Part shown: one piece after another, positions 26,962 to 36,182 of the stretch | How positions within the stretch are numbered: the first letter of the stretch is position 1 | Layout: the number at the start of each line of letters is the position of its first letter | The notes under the pieces: generated by a model | Told to the model about the DNA's origin: nothing | What the model saw: the letters and a program-made list of their open reading frames with translations, nothing else | Databases searched by the model: none | Assembly (NCBI RefSeq): GCF_009834345.1 | Contig: NZ_CP035042.1 | Span: forward strand, 248,001-312,000 | Length of the DNA: 64,000 nucleotides | From: Billgrantia tianxiuensis | Lineage (GTDB): Bacteria > Pseudomonadota > Gammaproteobacteria > Pseudomonadales > Halomonadaceae | Reading direction: 5' to 3' | Made by a program: the position numbers and the translations under genes

Positions 26962-28164
26962 ATGAACACCGCTTCCCCCGCTCCCCACCAGCCGCGCCTG
27001 CCCTTGGCGCGGCTGGCGTTTCGTCCGTTCTTCCTGCTGGCGTCGCTGTTCAGTGTGCTGGCCATGGTGGTGTGGTTCGCGTTCTGGCACGGCGACATCC
27101 TGCTGCGTCCCCACGGCGGGCTGATGTGGTGGCACCAGCACGAGATGATCTTCGGCTTCGGCGTAGCCGTGGTGGTCGGCTTTCTGCTCACCGCAGTGCA
27201 GAACTGGACCGGACGGCCGAGCCTGAGCGGCGCCCCGCTGCTCGGCCTGGTGGCGCTATGGCTGGCGGCGCGGCTGCTGCTGGCATTTCCCATGGGGCTG
27301 CCGGCCTGGCTGCTGGCGAGCGTCGACCTGGCCTTCCTGCCGCTGGCGGCGCTGGTGATGGCGCGCCTGGTGGTGGCGGTGAAGCTGTGGCGCAACCTGA
27401 TGTTCGTGCCGGTATTGCTGCTGCTGGCCACGGCCAACCTGGCCATGCACCTGGGCGTGGCCCAGGGCAAGCTGGCGCTGATTCGCGAGGGCGCCTACCT
27501 CGCCGTGCTGCTGATCGCGGTGCTGATGGTGCTGCTTGGCGGACGGGTGATTCCCTTCTTCACCTCGCGCAAGCTGGGGCGGCCGCAGCCGGCACCGATC
27601 CCGTTGCTGGAGAAACTGACCCTGGGCTCGGTGCTGGCGGTGGTGTTGTTGCAGCTCGTCGTTCTGCTCGGCGTGGCGGTGCCGGGCGTGCTGCGGGCAA
27701 CGGTGATGTTGGTCGCGGCGGCAGCCAGCCTGATTCGTCTGGGGCGCTGGGAGGGCCATCTCACCCTGCGTGAGCCGCTGCTGTGGGGGCTGCACCTGAG
27801 CTACGCCTTCGTCTCGGTGGGCCTGGCGATGTGGGCGATGGCGCTACTGGGCGCTTTCCGTGTCGAACTGGCTGTGCACGCGCTGGCCATCGGCGGCATC
27901 GGCGCCATGATGCTGGCGATGATGGCACGGGTCTCGCTAGGGCACACCGGGCGTGCGATCCGCACCCTGCCGGGCATTGGCGTGGGGCTGGCGCTGCTGT
28001 TCGGTGGCGCCTTGCTGCGTTCGACGGTGTTGGCAATGTTCCCGCAGGTCACCCACTGGACCTACAACTTGAGTATCCTGTTCTGGTGTATCGCCTACCT
28101 GATCTTCCTGTTCCACTACAGCGTGCCGTTGCTGTCGGCCCGGGTGGACGGCAAGGAGGGCTGA
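26962..28164 (+). CDS. nnrS: NnrS family heme-copper membrane protein
   Basis: A 400-residue membrane protein with about 12 helices. FRPFFLLASLFSVLAM and HGGLMWWHQHEMIFGFG near residues 12-70, with the conserved W-H-x-H-E-M, are the NnrS signature. NnrS proteins bind heme and copper and protect against nitric oxide and nitrosative stress; they are expressed with nir/nor. It is separated from nirN by 246 bp with a possible weak FNR-type site, and followed by a SirB2-like gene at 25 bp. Confidence 0.93.
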   Translation: MNTASPAPHQPRLPLARLAFRPFFLLASLFSVLAMVVWFAFWHGDILLRPHGGLMWWHQHEMIFGFGVAVVVGFLLTAVQNWTGRPSLSGAPLLGLVALWLAARLLLAFPMGLPAWLLASVDLAFLPLAALVMARLVVAVKLWRNLMFVPVLLLLATANLAMHLGVAQGKLALIREGAYLAVLLIAVLMVLLGGRVIPFFTSRKLGRPQPAPIPLLEKLTLGSVLAVVLLQLVVLLGVAVPGVLRATVMLVAAAASLIRLGRWEGHLTLREPLLWGLHLSYAFVSVGLAMWAMALLGAFRVELAVHALAIGGIGAMMLAMMARVSLGHTGRAIRTLPGIGVGLALLFGGALLRSTVLAMFPQVTHWTYNLSILFWCIAYLIFLFHYSVPLLSARVDGKEG

Positions 28165-28189
28165 CCGACATGCGGAAAAGGATGAATCG

Positions 28190-28582
28190 ATGCTGGAGTA
28201 CTACTCCCTGATCAAGCACCTGCACATGACCACGGCAGTGCTTAGCATTACCTTCTTCATCGTGCGTGCCTGGTGGTCGGTGCGCGAGGTCACGCTGTTG
28301 CAGCGGCGCTGGGTCAGGATCCTGCCCCACGTCAACGACACCCTGCTGCTGGTGCTGGGCATTACGCTGATGACGATGCTCTCCATGTGGCCGCAGCATC
28401 ATCCATGGCTTGCCGCCAAGTTATTGGGGCTGCTTGGTTACATCCTGCTGGGTACCGTGGCGATCAAGCGCGGGCGAACGCCGATGACGCGGGGGCTGGC
28501 GGCATTGGCCGCGATTGTCGTCTTCTTCTATATCATGGGCACGGCCATGACCAAGGATCCGCTGTTCTTCGTGCCTGTTTGA
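28190..28582 (+). CDS. SirB2-family membrane protein
   Basis: A 130-residue protein with four hydrophobic helices. YYSLIKHLHMTTAVLSITFFIVR at the start, with the paired His near residues 10-12, and LPHVNDTLLLVLGITLMTML are the SirB2 pattern. The family is named for a Salmonella regulator but is a widely distributed membrane protein whose conserved histidines may bind heme. It sits directly after nnrS and is likely cotranscribed with it, which suggests a role in respiratory or nitrosative stress. The precise function is unknown. Confidence 0.85.
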   Translation: MLEYYSLIKHLHMTTAVLSITFFIVRAWWSVREVTLLQRRWVRILPHVNDTLLLVLGITLMTMLSMWPQHHPWLAAKLLGLLGYILLGTVAIKRGRTPMTRGLAALAAIVVFFYIMGTAMTKDPLFFVPV

Positions 28583-28658
28583 GGGGTGCTTTCCTCGTCG
28601 GAGCGGGCTTCTATACTGAAACCTGCCGAGACATTCACGACAAGACGAGGAAAACCGC

Positions 28659-28982
28659 ATGGCCAATCAAGATCTTCCTTCCGGTGCCGGCAAGGTGGCC
28701 GACGACTATCCCGAGGTGTGGCGCGCCTTCGCTTCGCTGGGCAAGGCATGCGCCGAGGCGGGACCGCTGGACGCCCGTACGCGGCGCCTGGTCAAGCTGG
28801 CGCTGGCGGTGGGCGGCGGTTCCGAGGGAGCCGTGCACTCGCACATGCGACGGGCCATGGACGAGGGCATCGATCCGGAGGCCTTGAAGCAGGTGGCCAT
28901 GCTGGCGATTCCCACCCTGGGGTTGCCGGCGGGGGTGGCGGCTATGACCTGGATCGAAGACATCACTGACGCCAGGAGATAA
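28659..28982 (+). CDS. Carboxymuconolactone decarboxylase-like (AhpD-fold) protein lacking the CxxC pair
   Basis: A 107-residue helical protein of the CMD family. LDARTRRLVKLALAVGGGSEGAVHSHMRRAMDEG is positioned where AhpD-type members carry CxxC followed by His; here both cysteines are absent (SEGA) while the His is kept. It therefore should not act as a thiol peroxidase and is closer to the decarboxylase-like branch. GAGGAAAACCGC is a fair ribosome site. It lies between nnrS-sirB2 and the norC promoter, and such genes recur in denitrification clusters without a known role. Confidence 0.85.
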   Translation: MANQDLPSGAGKVADDYPEVWRAFASLGKACAEAGPLDARTRRLVKLALAVGGGSEGAVHSHMRRAMDEGIDPEALKQVAMLAIPTLGLPAGVAAMTWIEDITDARR

Positions 28983-29080
28983 ACGACTGCGCGGCGGGCC
29001 GCTTCGGCCCGCCTGCGTCACTCCGCCGCAGCCGCATGAACGCCGCCGTTTCGCCGTCGACGCGCTTCTTCCCCTCCTCT

Positions 29081-29094
29081 TTGACGAAGGTCAA
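29081..29094. promoter_or_regulatory. FNR/Dnr-type box upstream of norCB
   Basis: TTGACGAAGGTCAA is a perfect TTGAC-N4-GTCAA palindrome 122 bp upstream of the norC start. With a centre near -41.5 the transcript would begin near 29129, leaving a leader of about 87 bases. It is the same half-site pair as the nirD box, pointing to one NO-responsive regulator. Confidence 0.75.
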
Positions 29095-29215
29095 TGTCTC
29101 GTAGTGGCGCTGGGGCTACTCTAAACATGCATTGAAAATGCTTGTTATAAGGGTGGGGCTGGACGACTTCGGTCGCGGGTCCCGAATGTGCCACAAGAGC
29201 GAGGGGGAAAGGCCC

Positions 29216-29662
29216 ATGACCGAAGGCCTCACCAAGGCGGCGGCCCGTAATATCTTCTACGGCGGCTCGCTGTTCTTCTTCCTGCTGTTTGCCGCGCTGA
29301 CGGCTCACAGCCATTTCTACATCGTCAACACCTCGACCCAGCCCATGTCGGACTCCGTGCGCCTGGGCAAGCACGTGTGGGAGAAGCACAACTGCATCAA
29401 CTGCCACACCATTCTCGGCGAAGGCTCCTACTTCGCGCCCGAGATCGGCAACGTCTGGACCCGCTTCGGCGGCCACAACAACCCCGAGGGCGCGCGCATG
29501 GCGCTCAAGGCATGGATGAACGCCCAGCCCACCGGCGCTCCCGGCCGTCGCCAGATGCCGGCCCACGACATCAATGACGAAGAGATGCAGGCGCTGATCG
29601 ATTTCCTGGAGTGGACCGATTCCATCAATACCCAGGACTGGCCGCCGCACCCGGCAGGCTGA
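29216..29662 (+). CDS. norC: Nitric oxide reductase subunit C
   Basis: A 148-residue membrane-anchored cytochrome c, the electron-entry subunit of cNOR. One N-terminal helix (residues 13-30) anchors it; the heme motif CINCH is at residues 60-64 and Met in RRQMPAHD is the probable axial ligand. I start at 29216 (MTEGLTKAAARNIFYGGS) with GAGGGGG upstream; longer in-frame starts at 29132 and 29186 are less likely. It is the first gene of norCBQD. Confidence 0.95.
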   Translation: MTEGLTKAAARNIFYGGSLFFFLLFAALTAHSHFYIVNTSTQPMSDSVRLGKHVWEKHNCINCHTILGEGSYFAPEIGNVWTRFGGHNNPEGARMALKAWMNAQPTGAPGRRQMPAHDINDEEMQALIDFLEWTDSINTQDWPPHPAG

Positions 29663-29692
29663 TCCGCCTTCCAGGAACCAAGGAGTCGAACG

Positions 29693-31048
29693 ATGAAATA
29701 CGAAACGCAGAAGGTGGCGCTGCCCTTCTTCATGCTGGCCATGGCGCTGTTCGCGCTACAGATCGTCTTCGGGCTTGTCGCAGCGGCGGCCTACGTGTGG
29801 CCGCACTTCCTGTCCGAGGCGATGCCCTTCAACATCTCCCGTACCAGTCATACCAACCTGCTGATCGTGTGGTTGCTGATCGGCTTCATGGGTAGCACCT
29901 ACTACCTGATGCCGGAAGAGGCCGAGAACGAGATCTACAGCCCCAAGCTGGCCTACTTCCAGCTGCTGCTGTTCGCCATTGCCGGTGCCGGCGCGCTGAT
30001 CAGCTACCAGTTCGGCATCCACGAGGGGCGCCACTACCTCGAGCAGCCGCTGTGGTCGAAGCTGCTGATCACCATCTCCTTCCTGATGTTCCTGTTCAAT
30101 ACCAGCATGACCATGCTCAAGGGCCGCAAGACCGCCATCAACATGGTGCTGATGCTGGGCCTGTGGCTGGCCGCGGTGTTCTGGCTGTTCGCCTTCTACA
30201 ACCCCGACAACCTGGCACTCGACAAGCTGTGGTGGTGGTGGATCGTGCACATCTGGGTCGAGGGCGTGTGGGAGCTGATCATGGCCTCGCTGCTCGGCTA
30301 CCTGCTGATCAAGATGACCGGCGTCGACCGCGAGATCATCGAGAAGTGGCTCTACGTGATCGTCGGCCTGGCGCTGTTCTCCGGCCTGCTGGGTACCGGC
30401 CATCACTACTACTGGATCGGCACTCCCGGCTACTGGCAGCCGATCGGCAGTATCTTCTCCACCCTGGAGGTGATTCCGTTCTTCGCCATGGTGGTGTTCG
30501 CCTTCTACATGTTCTGGAAGGGTAGCCGCAACCACCCCAACAAGGCCGCCATGCTGTGGACCCTGGGCTGTGCCGCCGTGGCCTTCTTCGGCGCCGGCGT
30601 GTGGGGCTTCATGCACACCCTGTCGTGGATCAACTACTACACCCACGGTACCCAGGTCACCGCCGCCCACGGCCACCTGGCCTTCTACGGCGCCTACGTG
30701 ATGCTGGTACTGGGCATCATCACCTATGCCATGCCGCAGATCCGCCGCGTGCAGCCCTACAACCAGGTGCTCAACATGTGGGCGTTCTGGATCATGACCT
30801 CGGCGATGTGGTTCATGACCTTCACCCTGACTTTTGCCGGCGTCGTCCAGACTCACCTGCAGCGGGTGCTGGGCATGAATTTCATGCAGGTGCAGGCGCA
30901 GCTCGACCTGTTCTACATGATGCGCTTCGGTACCGGCATCTTCGTCGGCATCGCTGCGCTGATGTTCATCTACTCGGTGTTCGCACCGGCGCGTGAACAG
31001 GCCTCTGCCTCCGTCAAGCAGCAGCCCGCCATCGCGGCTGCCGAGTGA
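29693..31048 (+). CDS. norB: Nitric oxide reductase subunit B
   Basis: A 451-residue, 12-helix catalytic subunit of cytochrome c-dependent NO reductase, which reduces NO to N2O at a heme b3-nonheme iron site. SRTSHTNLLIVWLLIGFMG (first His ligand), WWWIVHIWVEGVWELI (FeB His and Glu), GTGHHYYWIGTPGYWQ (HH ligands) and HGHLAFYGAYVML are seen in order. It lacks the extra N-terminal quinol-oxidase extension of qNOR, agreeing with the presence of norC. CAAGGAGTCGAACG is a strong ribosome site. Confidence 0.97.
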   Translation: MKYETQKVALPFFMLAMALFALQIVFGLVAAAAYVWPHFLSEAMPFNISRTSHTNLLIVWLLIGFMGSTYYLMPEEAENEIYSPKLAYFQLLLFAIAGAGALISYQFGIHEGRHYLEQPLWSKLLITISFLMFLFNTSMTMLKGRKTAINMVLMLGLWLAAVFWLFAFYNPDNLALDKLWWWWIVHIWVEGVWELIMASLLGYLLIKMTGVDREIIEKWLYVIVGLALFSGLLGTGHHYYWIGTPGYWQPIGSIFSTLEVIPFFAMVVFAFYMFWKGSRNHPNKAAMLWTLGCAAVAFFGAGVWGFMHTLSWINYYTHGTQVTAAHGHLAFYGAYVMLVLGIITYAMPQIRRVQPYNQVLNMWAFWIMTSAMWFMTFTLTFAGVVQTHLQRVLGMNFMQVQAQLDLFYMMRFGTGIFVGIAALMFIYSVFAPAREQASASVKQQPAIAAAE

Positions 31049-31107
31049 GCCGACGACGGGGCGGCCTGCCGCCCCGTCCGTGCCTGCCTTCCCCTGGAGA
31101 TTTCGCC

Positions 31108-31929
31108 ATGTCCCATACCGCTACTGCTACCAAGGCCGCTTCCGCCTTCACGCGGGACCTGCCCTACTACGAACCGGTTGGCAACGAGTGCGCGCTGTTC
31201 GAGCAGGCGTACCGGCAGCGCCTGCCGCTGCTGCTCAAGGGGCCGACTGGCTGCGGCAAGACCCGCTTCGTCAGCCACATGGCGGCCAAGCTAGGGCGCC
31301 CGCTGTTCACCGTTTCCTGCCACGATGACCTCACAGCCGCCGATCTCACCGGCCGCTACCTGCTGCAGGGCGGCGAGACCCGCTGGGTCGACGGTCCGCT
31401 GACCCGCGCCGTGCGCGAAGGCGGCATCTGCTACCTCGACGAGGTGGTCGAGGCGCGCAAGGACGTCACCGTGGTGCTGCACCCGCTCACCGACGACCGT
31501 CGATTGCTGCCGCTGGAACGCACCGGCGAGCTGCTCGAGGCGCCGGACGATTTCATGCTGGTGGTCTCCTATAACCCCGGCTACCAGCACATTCTCAAGT
31601 CGCTCAAGCCGAGCACCCGCCAACGCTTCGTGGCGATGTCGTTCGACTTCCCGCCGCCCCGGGTGGAGTGCGATATCGTCGCCCGCGAGAGCGGTCTTTC
31701 ACACGAGCGCTGCGCCGCGCTGGTCAACCTTGCCGGGCGCCTGCGCGAGCTCAAGGGGCAGGACCTGGAGGAGGGCGTCTCCACACGCCTGCTGGTCTAC
31801 TGCGCCACGCTGATCAAGGCCGGCATGCCTATCCTCGAAGCCACCCGCGCCACTCTGGTCGAGCCGCTTACCGACGACCTGGACGTGCAGGAAGGGTTGC
31901 TGGAGTCGATCCGCGCAACCTTTGGTTGA
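31108..31929 (+). CDS. norQ: NorQ, MoxR-type AAA+ ATPase
   Basis: A 273-residue AAA+ ATPase needed for insertion of non-heme iron into NorB. Walker A GPTGCGKT is at residues 45-52; GGICYLDEVVEARKD holds Walker B. I start at 31108; the frame extends to 31045 without similarity. NorQ works with NorD, encoded 34 bp downstream. Confidence 0.94.
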   Translation: MSHTATATKAASAFTRDLPYYEPVGNECALFEQAYRQRLPLLLKGPTGCGKTRFVSHMAAKLGRPLFTVSCHDDLTAADLTGRYLLQGGETRWVDGPLTRAVREGGICYLDEVVEARKDVTVVLHPLTDDRRLLPLERTGELLEAPDDFMLVVSYNPGYQHILKSLKPSTRQRFVAMSFDFPPPRVECDIVARESGLSHERCAALVNLAGRLRELKGQDLEEGVSTRLLVYCATLIKAGMPILEATRATLVEPLTDDLDVQEGLLESIRATFG

Positions 31930-31963
31930 AGCATTCCACCGCGCCCCTTCCAGGAGAATGACC

Positions 31964-33901
31964 ATGCAATTTCTCGAGCTCGAAGAGTTCGTCGGTCGCC
32001 ACTGGCATCGCTGGGCCTCCAGCGCGGCCAGCTACCAGCGCTATCCGGAAGCGGCCGTCTCCATGGAGCAGATGCGCCATGTGCTCGGCGTGTTCTTCCG
32101 TGCCAGCGGCGGCGAGGCGGGGGTGGAGGTCTCGGCCATCGTCGCGCGCAGTTCGAACCACCGCCTGTCGCTGCGTCAAAAGCTCGGCTTCGATGACGAG
32201 GCCATCGACCAGGCCCGCCGCGACGAGGAGAACCTGCTGCTGCCGCCGCGCATCGAGCTGTTCCCCGATGCCGGGCTCAATCGCGATCTCTACTTCTGGC
32301 TGGTGGCCTATCTGGCGGTCGCACGTCAGACCGAGCCGCAGCGCGACCCGCTGCGCGCCGACCTGGTCCGCCTGCGCGAGGCGGTTCGCACCCGCGATGC
32401 CGCGCTCGAGCGCTTCCCCGGGCTGGCCGAGCGCTATCGCCGGTTGTGCCAGGCTCTGCTGCTGGTGCGCCCTGCCCGCAAGCGCCTGCCTGCCATGGAG
32501 CTGGCGCTGGAGCAGACCCTGCGCACACTGCTCGGCGAGGAGCTGGAACTGGAAGGCTGGGCGGCGGCCATGCACCGCGCCGTGCTTGACCCGTCACTCT
32601 CGCTGGAAGGGATTCATGCGCCGCGCGGCTACCGCCCGCCGCTGCCGGTGCCGCTGTGGGGCCAGGTGGTGGCCCTCGGCACCGGGGCCGGCCGCGACGA
32701 GAGCCGGGAAGATCCGGAAGAGGGCGAGACCAACAGCGCCCAGACGGTGAGCGACGGCAAGCGCAAAGCCGAGCGCAAGCGCCAGGATCAGACCGAGCGC
32801 GACGACCCGCTGATCGCCAATCGCTTCGAGAAGATGCTCTCCTGGACCGAGATGGTGAACCTCAATCGCCTGGTCGAAGACAACGAAGACGAGGAGGCCA
32901 AGCGTGCCGCCGAGCAGATGGAGGAGATCATCCTCAGCCCGCACAAGCAGCGGGCGGCGACGCGCATCAAGGTCGACCTCGACCTGCCGCCGGACGAGGC
33001 GCTGGGCGAGCGCCTGCGCGGCAAGCACACCTACCCCGAATGGAACTACCGCAAGCAGAGCTACCTGCCCGAGCACTGCCTGGTGCACACCGAGCTTGCG
33101 AGCGAGGAAGGCGAGCAGTGGCAGCCCGATGCCGCCACGAATCGCCGCATCCGCCGTGTACGGCGCGAGTTCGAGGCGCTGCGACCGCGCCGCGAGACCC
33201 TGCGCGGGCAGTACGACGGCAGCGAGCTAGACATGGACGCGGTGATCCGCTCGCGCTGCGACCTGGCCGCCACCGGCGAGGCCAGCGACCGGCTCTATCA
33301 GGCCACCCGCCAGCAGGCCCGCGACCTGGCGGTGTCGATCCTGGTCGACGTCTCGCTCTCCACCGACGCCTGGCTGGAGGATCGCCGGGTGCTCGACGTG
33401 GCCAAGGAGGCGCTGCTGGTGCTGGGCCACGGCCTGGCCGGCTGCGGCGACGACTATGCCATCCACTGCTTCACCTCGCATCGGCGCCACAAGGTGTGGG
33501 TCAACACGCTCAAGACCTTCGACGAGGCCATGAACGAACGGGTGGCAAGACGCATCTCGGCGCTCAAGCCCGGCCACTACACCCGCATGGGGCCGGCGAT
33601 CCGCCACGTAACCAAGGAGCTCTCCGAACGGCCCAACCGGCACCGGCTGCTGCTGCTGCTCACCGACGGCAAGCCCAACGACACCGACTACTACGAGGGC
33701 CGCTACGGCATCGAGGACACCCGCCGGGCGGTGCTCGAGGCGCGCCAGCACGAGGTGCGCGTGTTCGGCGTGACCATCGACAGCGAGGCGCACCAGTACG
33801 TGTCGCACCTGTTCGGCCGCGGCAGCTACGCCATCGTCAACCGGCCGGAGCATCTCTCTCTCGCACTGCCGGGTATATATCGCCAGATCATCGGGAACTG
33901 A
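31964..33901 (+). CDS. norD: NorD, VWA-domain partner of NorQ
   Basis: A 645-residue protein with a C-terminal von Willebrand A domain; the MIDAS motif DVSLST lies in SILVDVSLSTDAW (about residues 455-470) and LLTDGKPNDTDYYEGRYG follows. A charged linker rich in R/K/E occupies about residues 245-330. It docks NorQ to NorB for FeB insertion. ATG 31964 is preferred over 31958 because AGGAG then has a 7-base spacing. It is complete and in normal order. Confidence 0.94.
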   Translation: MQFLELEEFVGRHWHRWASSAASYQRYPEAAVSMEQMRHVLGVFFRASGGEAGVEVSAIVARSSNHRLSLRQKLGFDDEAIDQARRDEENLLLPPRIELFPDAGLNRDLYFWLVAYLAVARQTEPQRDPLRADLVRLREAVRTRDAALERFPGLAERYRRLCQALLLVRPARKRLPAMELALEQTLRTLLGEELELEGWAAAMHRAVLDPSLSLEGIHAPRGYRPPLPVPLWGQVVALGTGAGRDESREDPEEGETNSAQTVSDGKRKAERKRQDQTERDDPLIANRFEKMLSWTEMVNLNRLVEDNEDEEAKRAAEQMEEIILSPHKQRAATRIKVDLDLPPDEALGERLRGKHTYPEWNYRKQSYLPEHCLVHTELASEEGEQWQPDAATNRRIRRVRREFEALRPRRETLRGQYDGSELDMDAVIRSRCDLAATGEASDRLYQATRQQARDLAVSILVDVSLSTDAWLEDRRVLDVAKEALLVLGHGLAGCGDDYAIHCFTSHRRHKVWVNTLKTFDEAMNERVARRISALKPGHYTRMGPAIRHVTKELSERPNRHRLLLLLTDGKPNDTDYYEGRYGIEDTRRAVLEARQHEVRVFGVTIDSEAHQYVSHLFGRGSYAIVNRPEHLSLALPGIYRQIIGN

Positions 33902-33910
33902 GGAGGCTCT

Positions 33911-34117
33911 ATGACTTCACGTCGCCCCGCCATTGCCCTATGCCTCGGCCTGCTGGCCGCTTTCGCGGTGATCACGCCGCTGGTCTGGGTGATCAATACC
34001 CTGGACTGGGGCATCCTGATGATGTTCGTCGCCCCCTTCGCCGTCTACGGCCTGATCCGCCTGGGCCGGCGGCTGGCGGAGTGGGCCGGCGTCGGACCAC
34101 CACCGCCTTCTTATTGA
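33911..34117 (+). CDS. Small two-helix membrane protein after norD
   Basis: A 68-residue protein with two hydrophobic helices (residues 7-28 and 32-49) and a proline-rich tail. GAGGAGGCTCT, 9 bp after the norD stop, supports translation and cotranscription with norCBQD. It ends before a strong terminator. I do not recognise the family; it may be a small NOR-accessory protein. Confidence 0.7.
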   Translation: MTSRRPAIALCLGLLAAFAVITPLVWVINTLDWGILMMFVAPFAVYGLIRLGRRLAEWAGVGPPPPSY

Positions 34118-34140
34118 ACTTATTGAACCCGTGCCACAGC

Positions 34141-34172
34141 AAACGCGCCCAACTTCGGCTGGGCGCGTTTTC
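34141..34172. terminator. Terminator shared by nor and norEF units
   Basis: AAACGCGCCCA / TGGGCGCGTTT, an 11-bp perfect stem around a CTTCGG loop with T-runs on both strands. It lies between the norD-side unit and the convergent norF gene, and works in both directions. Confidence 0.85.
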
Positions 34173-34196
34173 GTTAAGCACTCTCGAAGACGAAGG

Positions 34197-34493
34197 CTAG
34201 GCTAACTGGGCGGCGAGATAGCCCGACCCCACCAGCACCAGCGTGGCCAGCACCAGGCCGACGAAGGCGCCGCGCCAGGCCGGCGAAGCGTCGGCCAGGC
34301 CCAGGTACACCATCAGCACCCGGTGCGCCTTGAAGAAAGTAGTGGCCAGCAGTAGGCCCGCCGACCACAGCGGCAGCGCGGCCAGGCGGGCATCGCCGCC
34401 GAGCCGGGCGGAGAGCATGGTGACCAGCGTCAGTCCCATCAGCAGTGACCAGGTGATCAGCAGCCGGCGGGTGGCATTCGACGTGTCAGTCAT
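34197..34493 (-). CDS. norF: NorF-like / cytochrome oxidase subunit IV-like membrane protein
   Basis: A 98-residue protein with three hydrophobic helices. It fits the small cytochrome c oxidase subunit IV-like group (FFKAHRVLMVYLGL) that accompanies NorE. It lies 4 bp after norE on the minus strand. NorE and NorF are accessory to cNOR activity in Paracoccus. The symbol is assigned by position and topology. Confidence 0.75.
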   Translation of the reverse strand: MTDTSNATRRLLITWSLLMGLTLVTMLSARLGGDARLAALPLWSAGLLLATTFFKAHRVLMVYLGLADASPAWRGAFVGLVLATLVLVGSGYLAAQLA

Positions 34494-34497
34494 GGGC

Positions 34498-35088
34498 TCA
34501 CCTCAGCAGGTAGAGGATCGGGTAGAGCAGGATCCAGATCAGATCGACCAGGTGCCAGAAGGCGGCGGCGGTCTCCACGTTGGCATGCGAGAGGCGCCAC
34601 GCCACCAGGGCGATCAGCCCCAGGCCGAACAGCACGTGGGCGAAGTGGAAGCCGGTCAGCAGGTAGTAGAAGGTGAAGAAGGTGTTGGTCTCGGGCATTA
34701 GCCCCTGGCCGAGCTTGTCGGCATACTCCACCACCTTGACCACGCAGAACACCACGCCCAGGGCGAAGGCCGCCCCGAGCCACCGGCGGCAGCGGCGTCT
34801 GTCACCGCGGACGATCGACTGCACCGCCAGGGCGGCGAACAGCCCGCTGGTCAGCAGCACCAGGGTGTTGATGCCGCCGGCCACCGGGTCGAGCAATTGC
34901 TGGGAGGCGTCAAACACCTCGCGCTCGCCGGCCCGCAGCCAGGCGAACAGGCCGAAGAAGGCGGCGAACACCACCATCTCGCTGAGGATCAGCACCCACA
35001 TCAGCGGGTTGCCCGGCAGCGCCGCCAGCGGCCCCCAGCCCGGATTGGGCAGCGGCCGCGGCTGAGACAGCTCGTGACGCTCCGTCAT
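34498..35088 (-). CDS. norE: NorE, cytochrome c oxidase subunit III-like protein
   Basis: A 196-residue protein with five helices of the heme-copper oxidase subunit III fold. MWVLILSEMVVFAAFFGLF and LLTGFHFAHVLFGLGLIALV with conserved E and H are typical. Without a subunit I beside it, and across from norCBQD, it is NorE, thought to assist NO reductase. The stop of the upstream membrane gene directly abuts its start, showing tight operon structure. Confidence 0.87.
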   Translation of the reverse strand: MTERHELSQPRPLPNPGWGPLAALPGNPLMWVLILSEMVVFAAFFGLFAWLRAGEREVFDASQQLLDPVAGGINTLVLLTSGLFAALAVQSIVRGDRRRCRRWLGAAFALGVVFCVVKVVEYADKLGQGLMPETNTFFTFYYLLTGFHFAHVLFGLGLIALVAWRLSHANVETAAAFWHLVDLIWILLYPILYLLR

Positions 35089-35646
35089 TCATCCCACCGC
35101 GGCGACGGGCGTGCGCTCGAATTCGGCGCGAACCGCCGGCGTGGTGAGCTTCCAGATGGCCCAGGCGAACAGCACCACCAGCAGCGTGGCGAACAGGATC
35201 AGCACCGCCAGGGCGCCGATCAGCCCCGCCACCGGGTCATCGGGGCTGGTCGCGTTGCCCGCCGCATCGGCCATGAAGCCGAAGGTCAGCGGCGTCAGCG
35301 CGGCGCCGCCCAGCACGCCGACGAAGCCGGCGCTCATCAGGCCGATGAAGCTGGGCCTGGCCCAACGGCGGCGCTGCAACAGCGCCACGGAGAGCACCAG
35401 GGTTACGGCGGCCCCTACCATTAGCAGGCCGGCCACTGTATTGCTGCGCTCGATCAGCCAGGCCACGCCGCCGGTGAGCCCGCCGCTGCCGGCTTCGACG
35501 CCAAGCGAGGCGACCAGTGCCTCGCCGGGCAGCAGCGGCAGGGTGAGCAGGGCGACAGTCAGTGCAGAGAAGCCGATGAAGCTCCAGGCGAGACCGCTGA
35601 CGGCGCCGGAACGTGACGGCGGCATGTTCGGGATCGTGGTGTTCAT
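35089..35646 (-). CDS. Membrane protein of the norEF unit, unknown family
   Basis: A 185-residue hydrophobic protein with four helices (about residues 19-40, 68-88, 95-125 and 137-165). No cofactor motif is seen. It abuts norE without a gap and follows the next upstream gene by 15 bp, so all four minus-strand genes form a unit. Similar unknown membrane proteins are found near nor genes in halophilic and other gammaproteobacteria. Function unknown. Confidence 0.7.
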   Translation of the reverse strand: MNTTIPNMPPSRSGAVSGLAWSFIGFSALTVALLTLPLLPGEALVASLGVEAGSGGLTGGVAWLIERSNTVAGLLMVGAAVTLVLSVALLQRRRWARPSFIGLMSAGFVGVLGGAALTPLTFGFMADAAGNATSPDDPVAGLIGALAVLILFATLLVVLFAWAIWKLTTPAVRAEFERTPVAAVG

Positions 35647-35661
35647 GGTGGGCTCCTGTGG

Positions 35662-36096
35662 TCAGCCTTCCAGCGACACCCTGGCGCCGCCGAACAGCAG
35701 GCTGCGCGGGGCGTCGATGGCACGGTCGTGCAGCAGACGATGGATGCCTACGCCGCAGCGGCCCATGGTCCAGGCCAGGCAGGCGGTAAAGAAGCCGTAG
35801 CCTAGCACCCAGGAAGCCCAGGCCGGGGCCCCGATCAGCCCCAGGAGGTTCCAGGCTCCAAGCGCAGCGGCGCCGCCCAGTGCACCCAGCCAGAAAGTTC
35901 GGATCTGGAACTGCAGGTGGCTCGCTACCCAATCGGCGGCGTGACGACGACGCCAGTGGGCGATCAGCACGCCGATGGGGGCGGTGATCACTGCCATCAC
36001 GCTGCCCAGATAGAGCACGTAGACGATTGCCGCCAGGCCGCGGCCGCGAGTATCGAGTGCATCGGGCTGGGTGTTGGAATACGAGACGGTGGACAT
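35662..36096 (-). CDS. DUF4870-like membrane protein, first gene of the norEF unit
   Basis: A 144-residue membrane protein with three or four helices. IVYVLYLGSVMAVITAPIGVLIAHWRR followed by WVASHLQFQIRTFWLG resembles the DUF4870-like small membrane family, especially the SH(F/L)xxQIRTFW part. It is the promoter-proximal gene. A possible FNR-type box lies 87 bp upstream of its start. Confidence 0.72.
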   Translation of the reverse strand: MSTVSYSNTQPDALDTRGRGLAAIVYVLYLGSVMAVITAPIGVLIAHWRRRHAADWVASHLQFQIRTFWLGALGGAAALGAWNLLGLIGAPAWASWVLGYGFFTACLAWTMGRCGVGIHRLLHDRAIDAPRSLLFGGARVSLEG

Positions 36097-36182
36097 CGCT
36101 CCCTCCCGTGGGTGTGTCGATAAGAAACAGGTATTTTTAATGCCTGTTATCGGAACTATGCCTGCTATGCCTGTGGTTGTCC

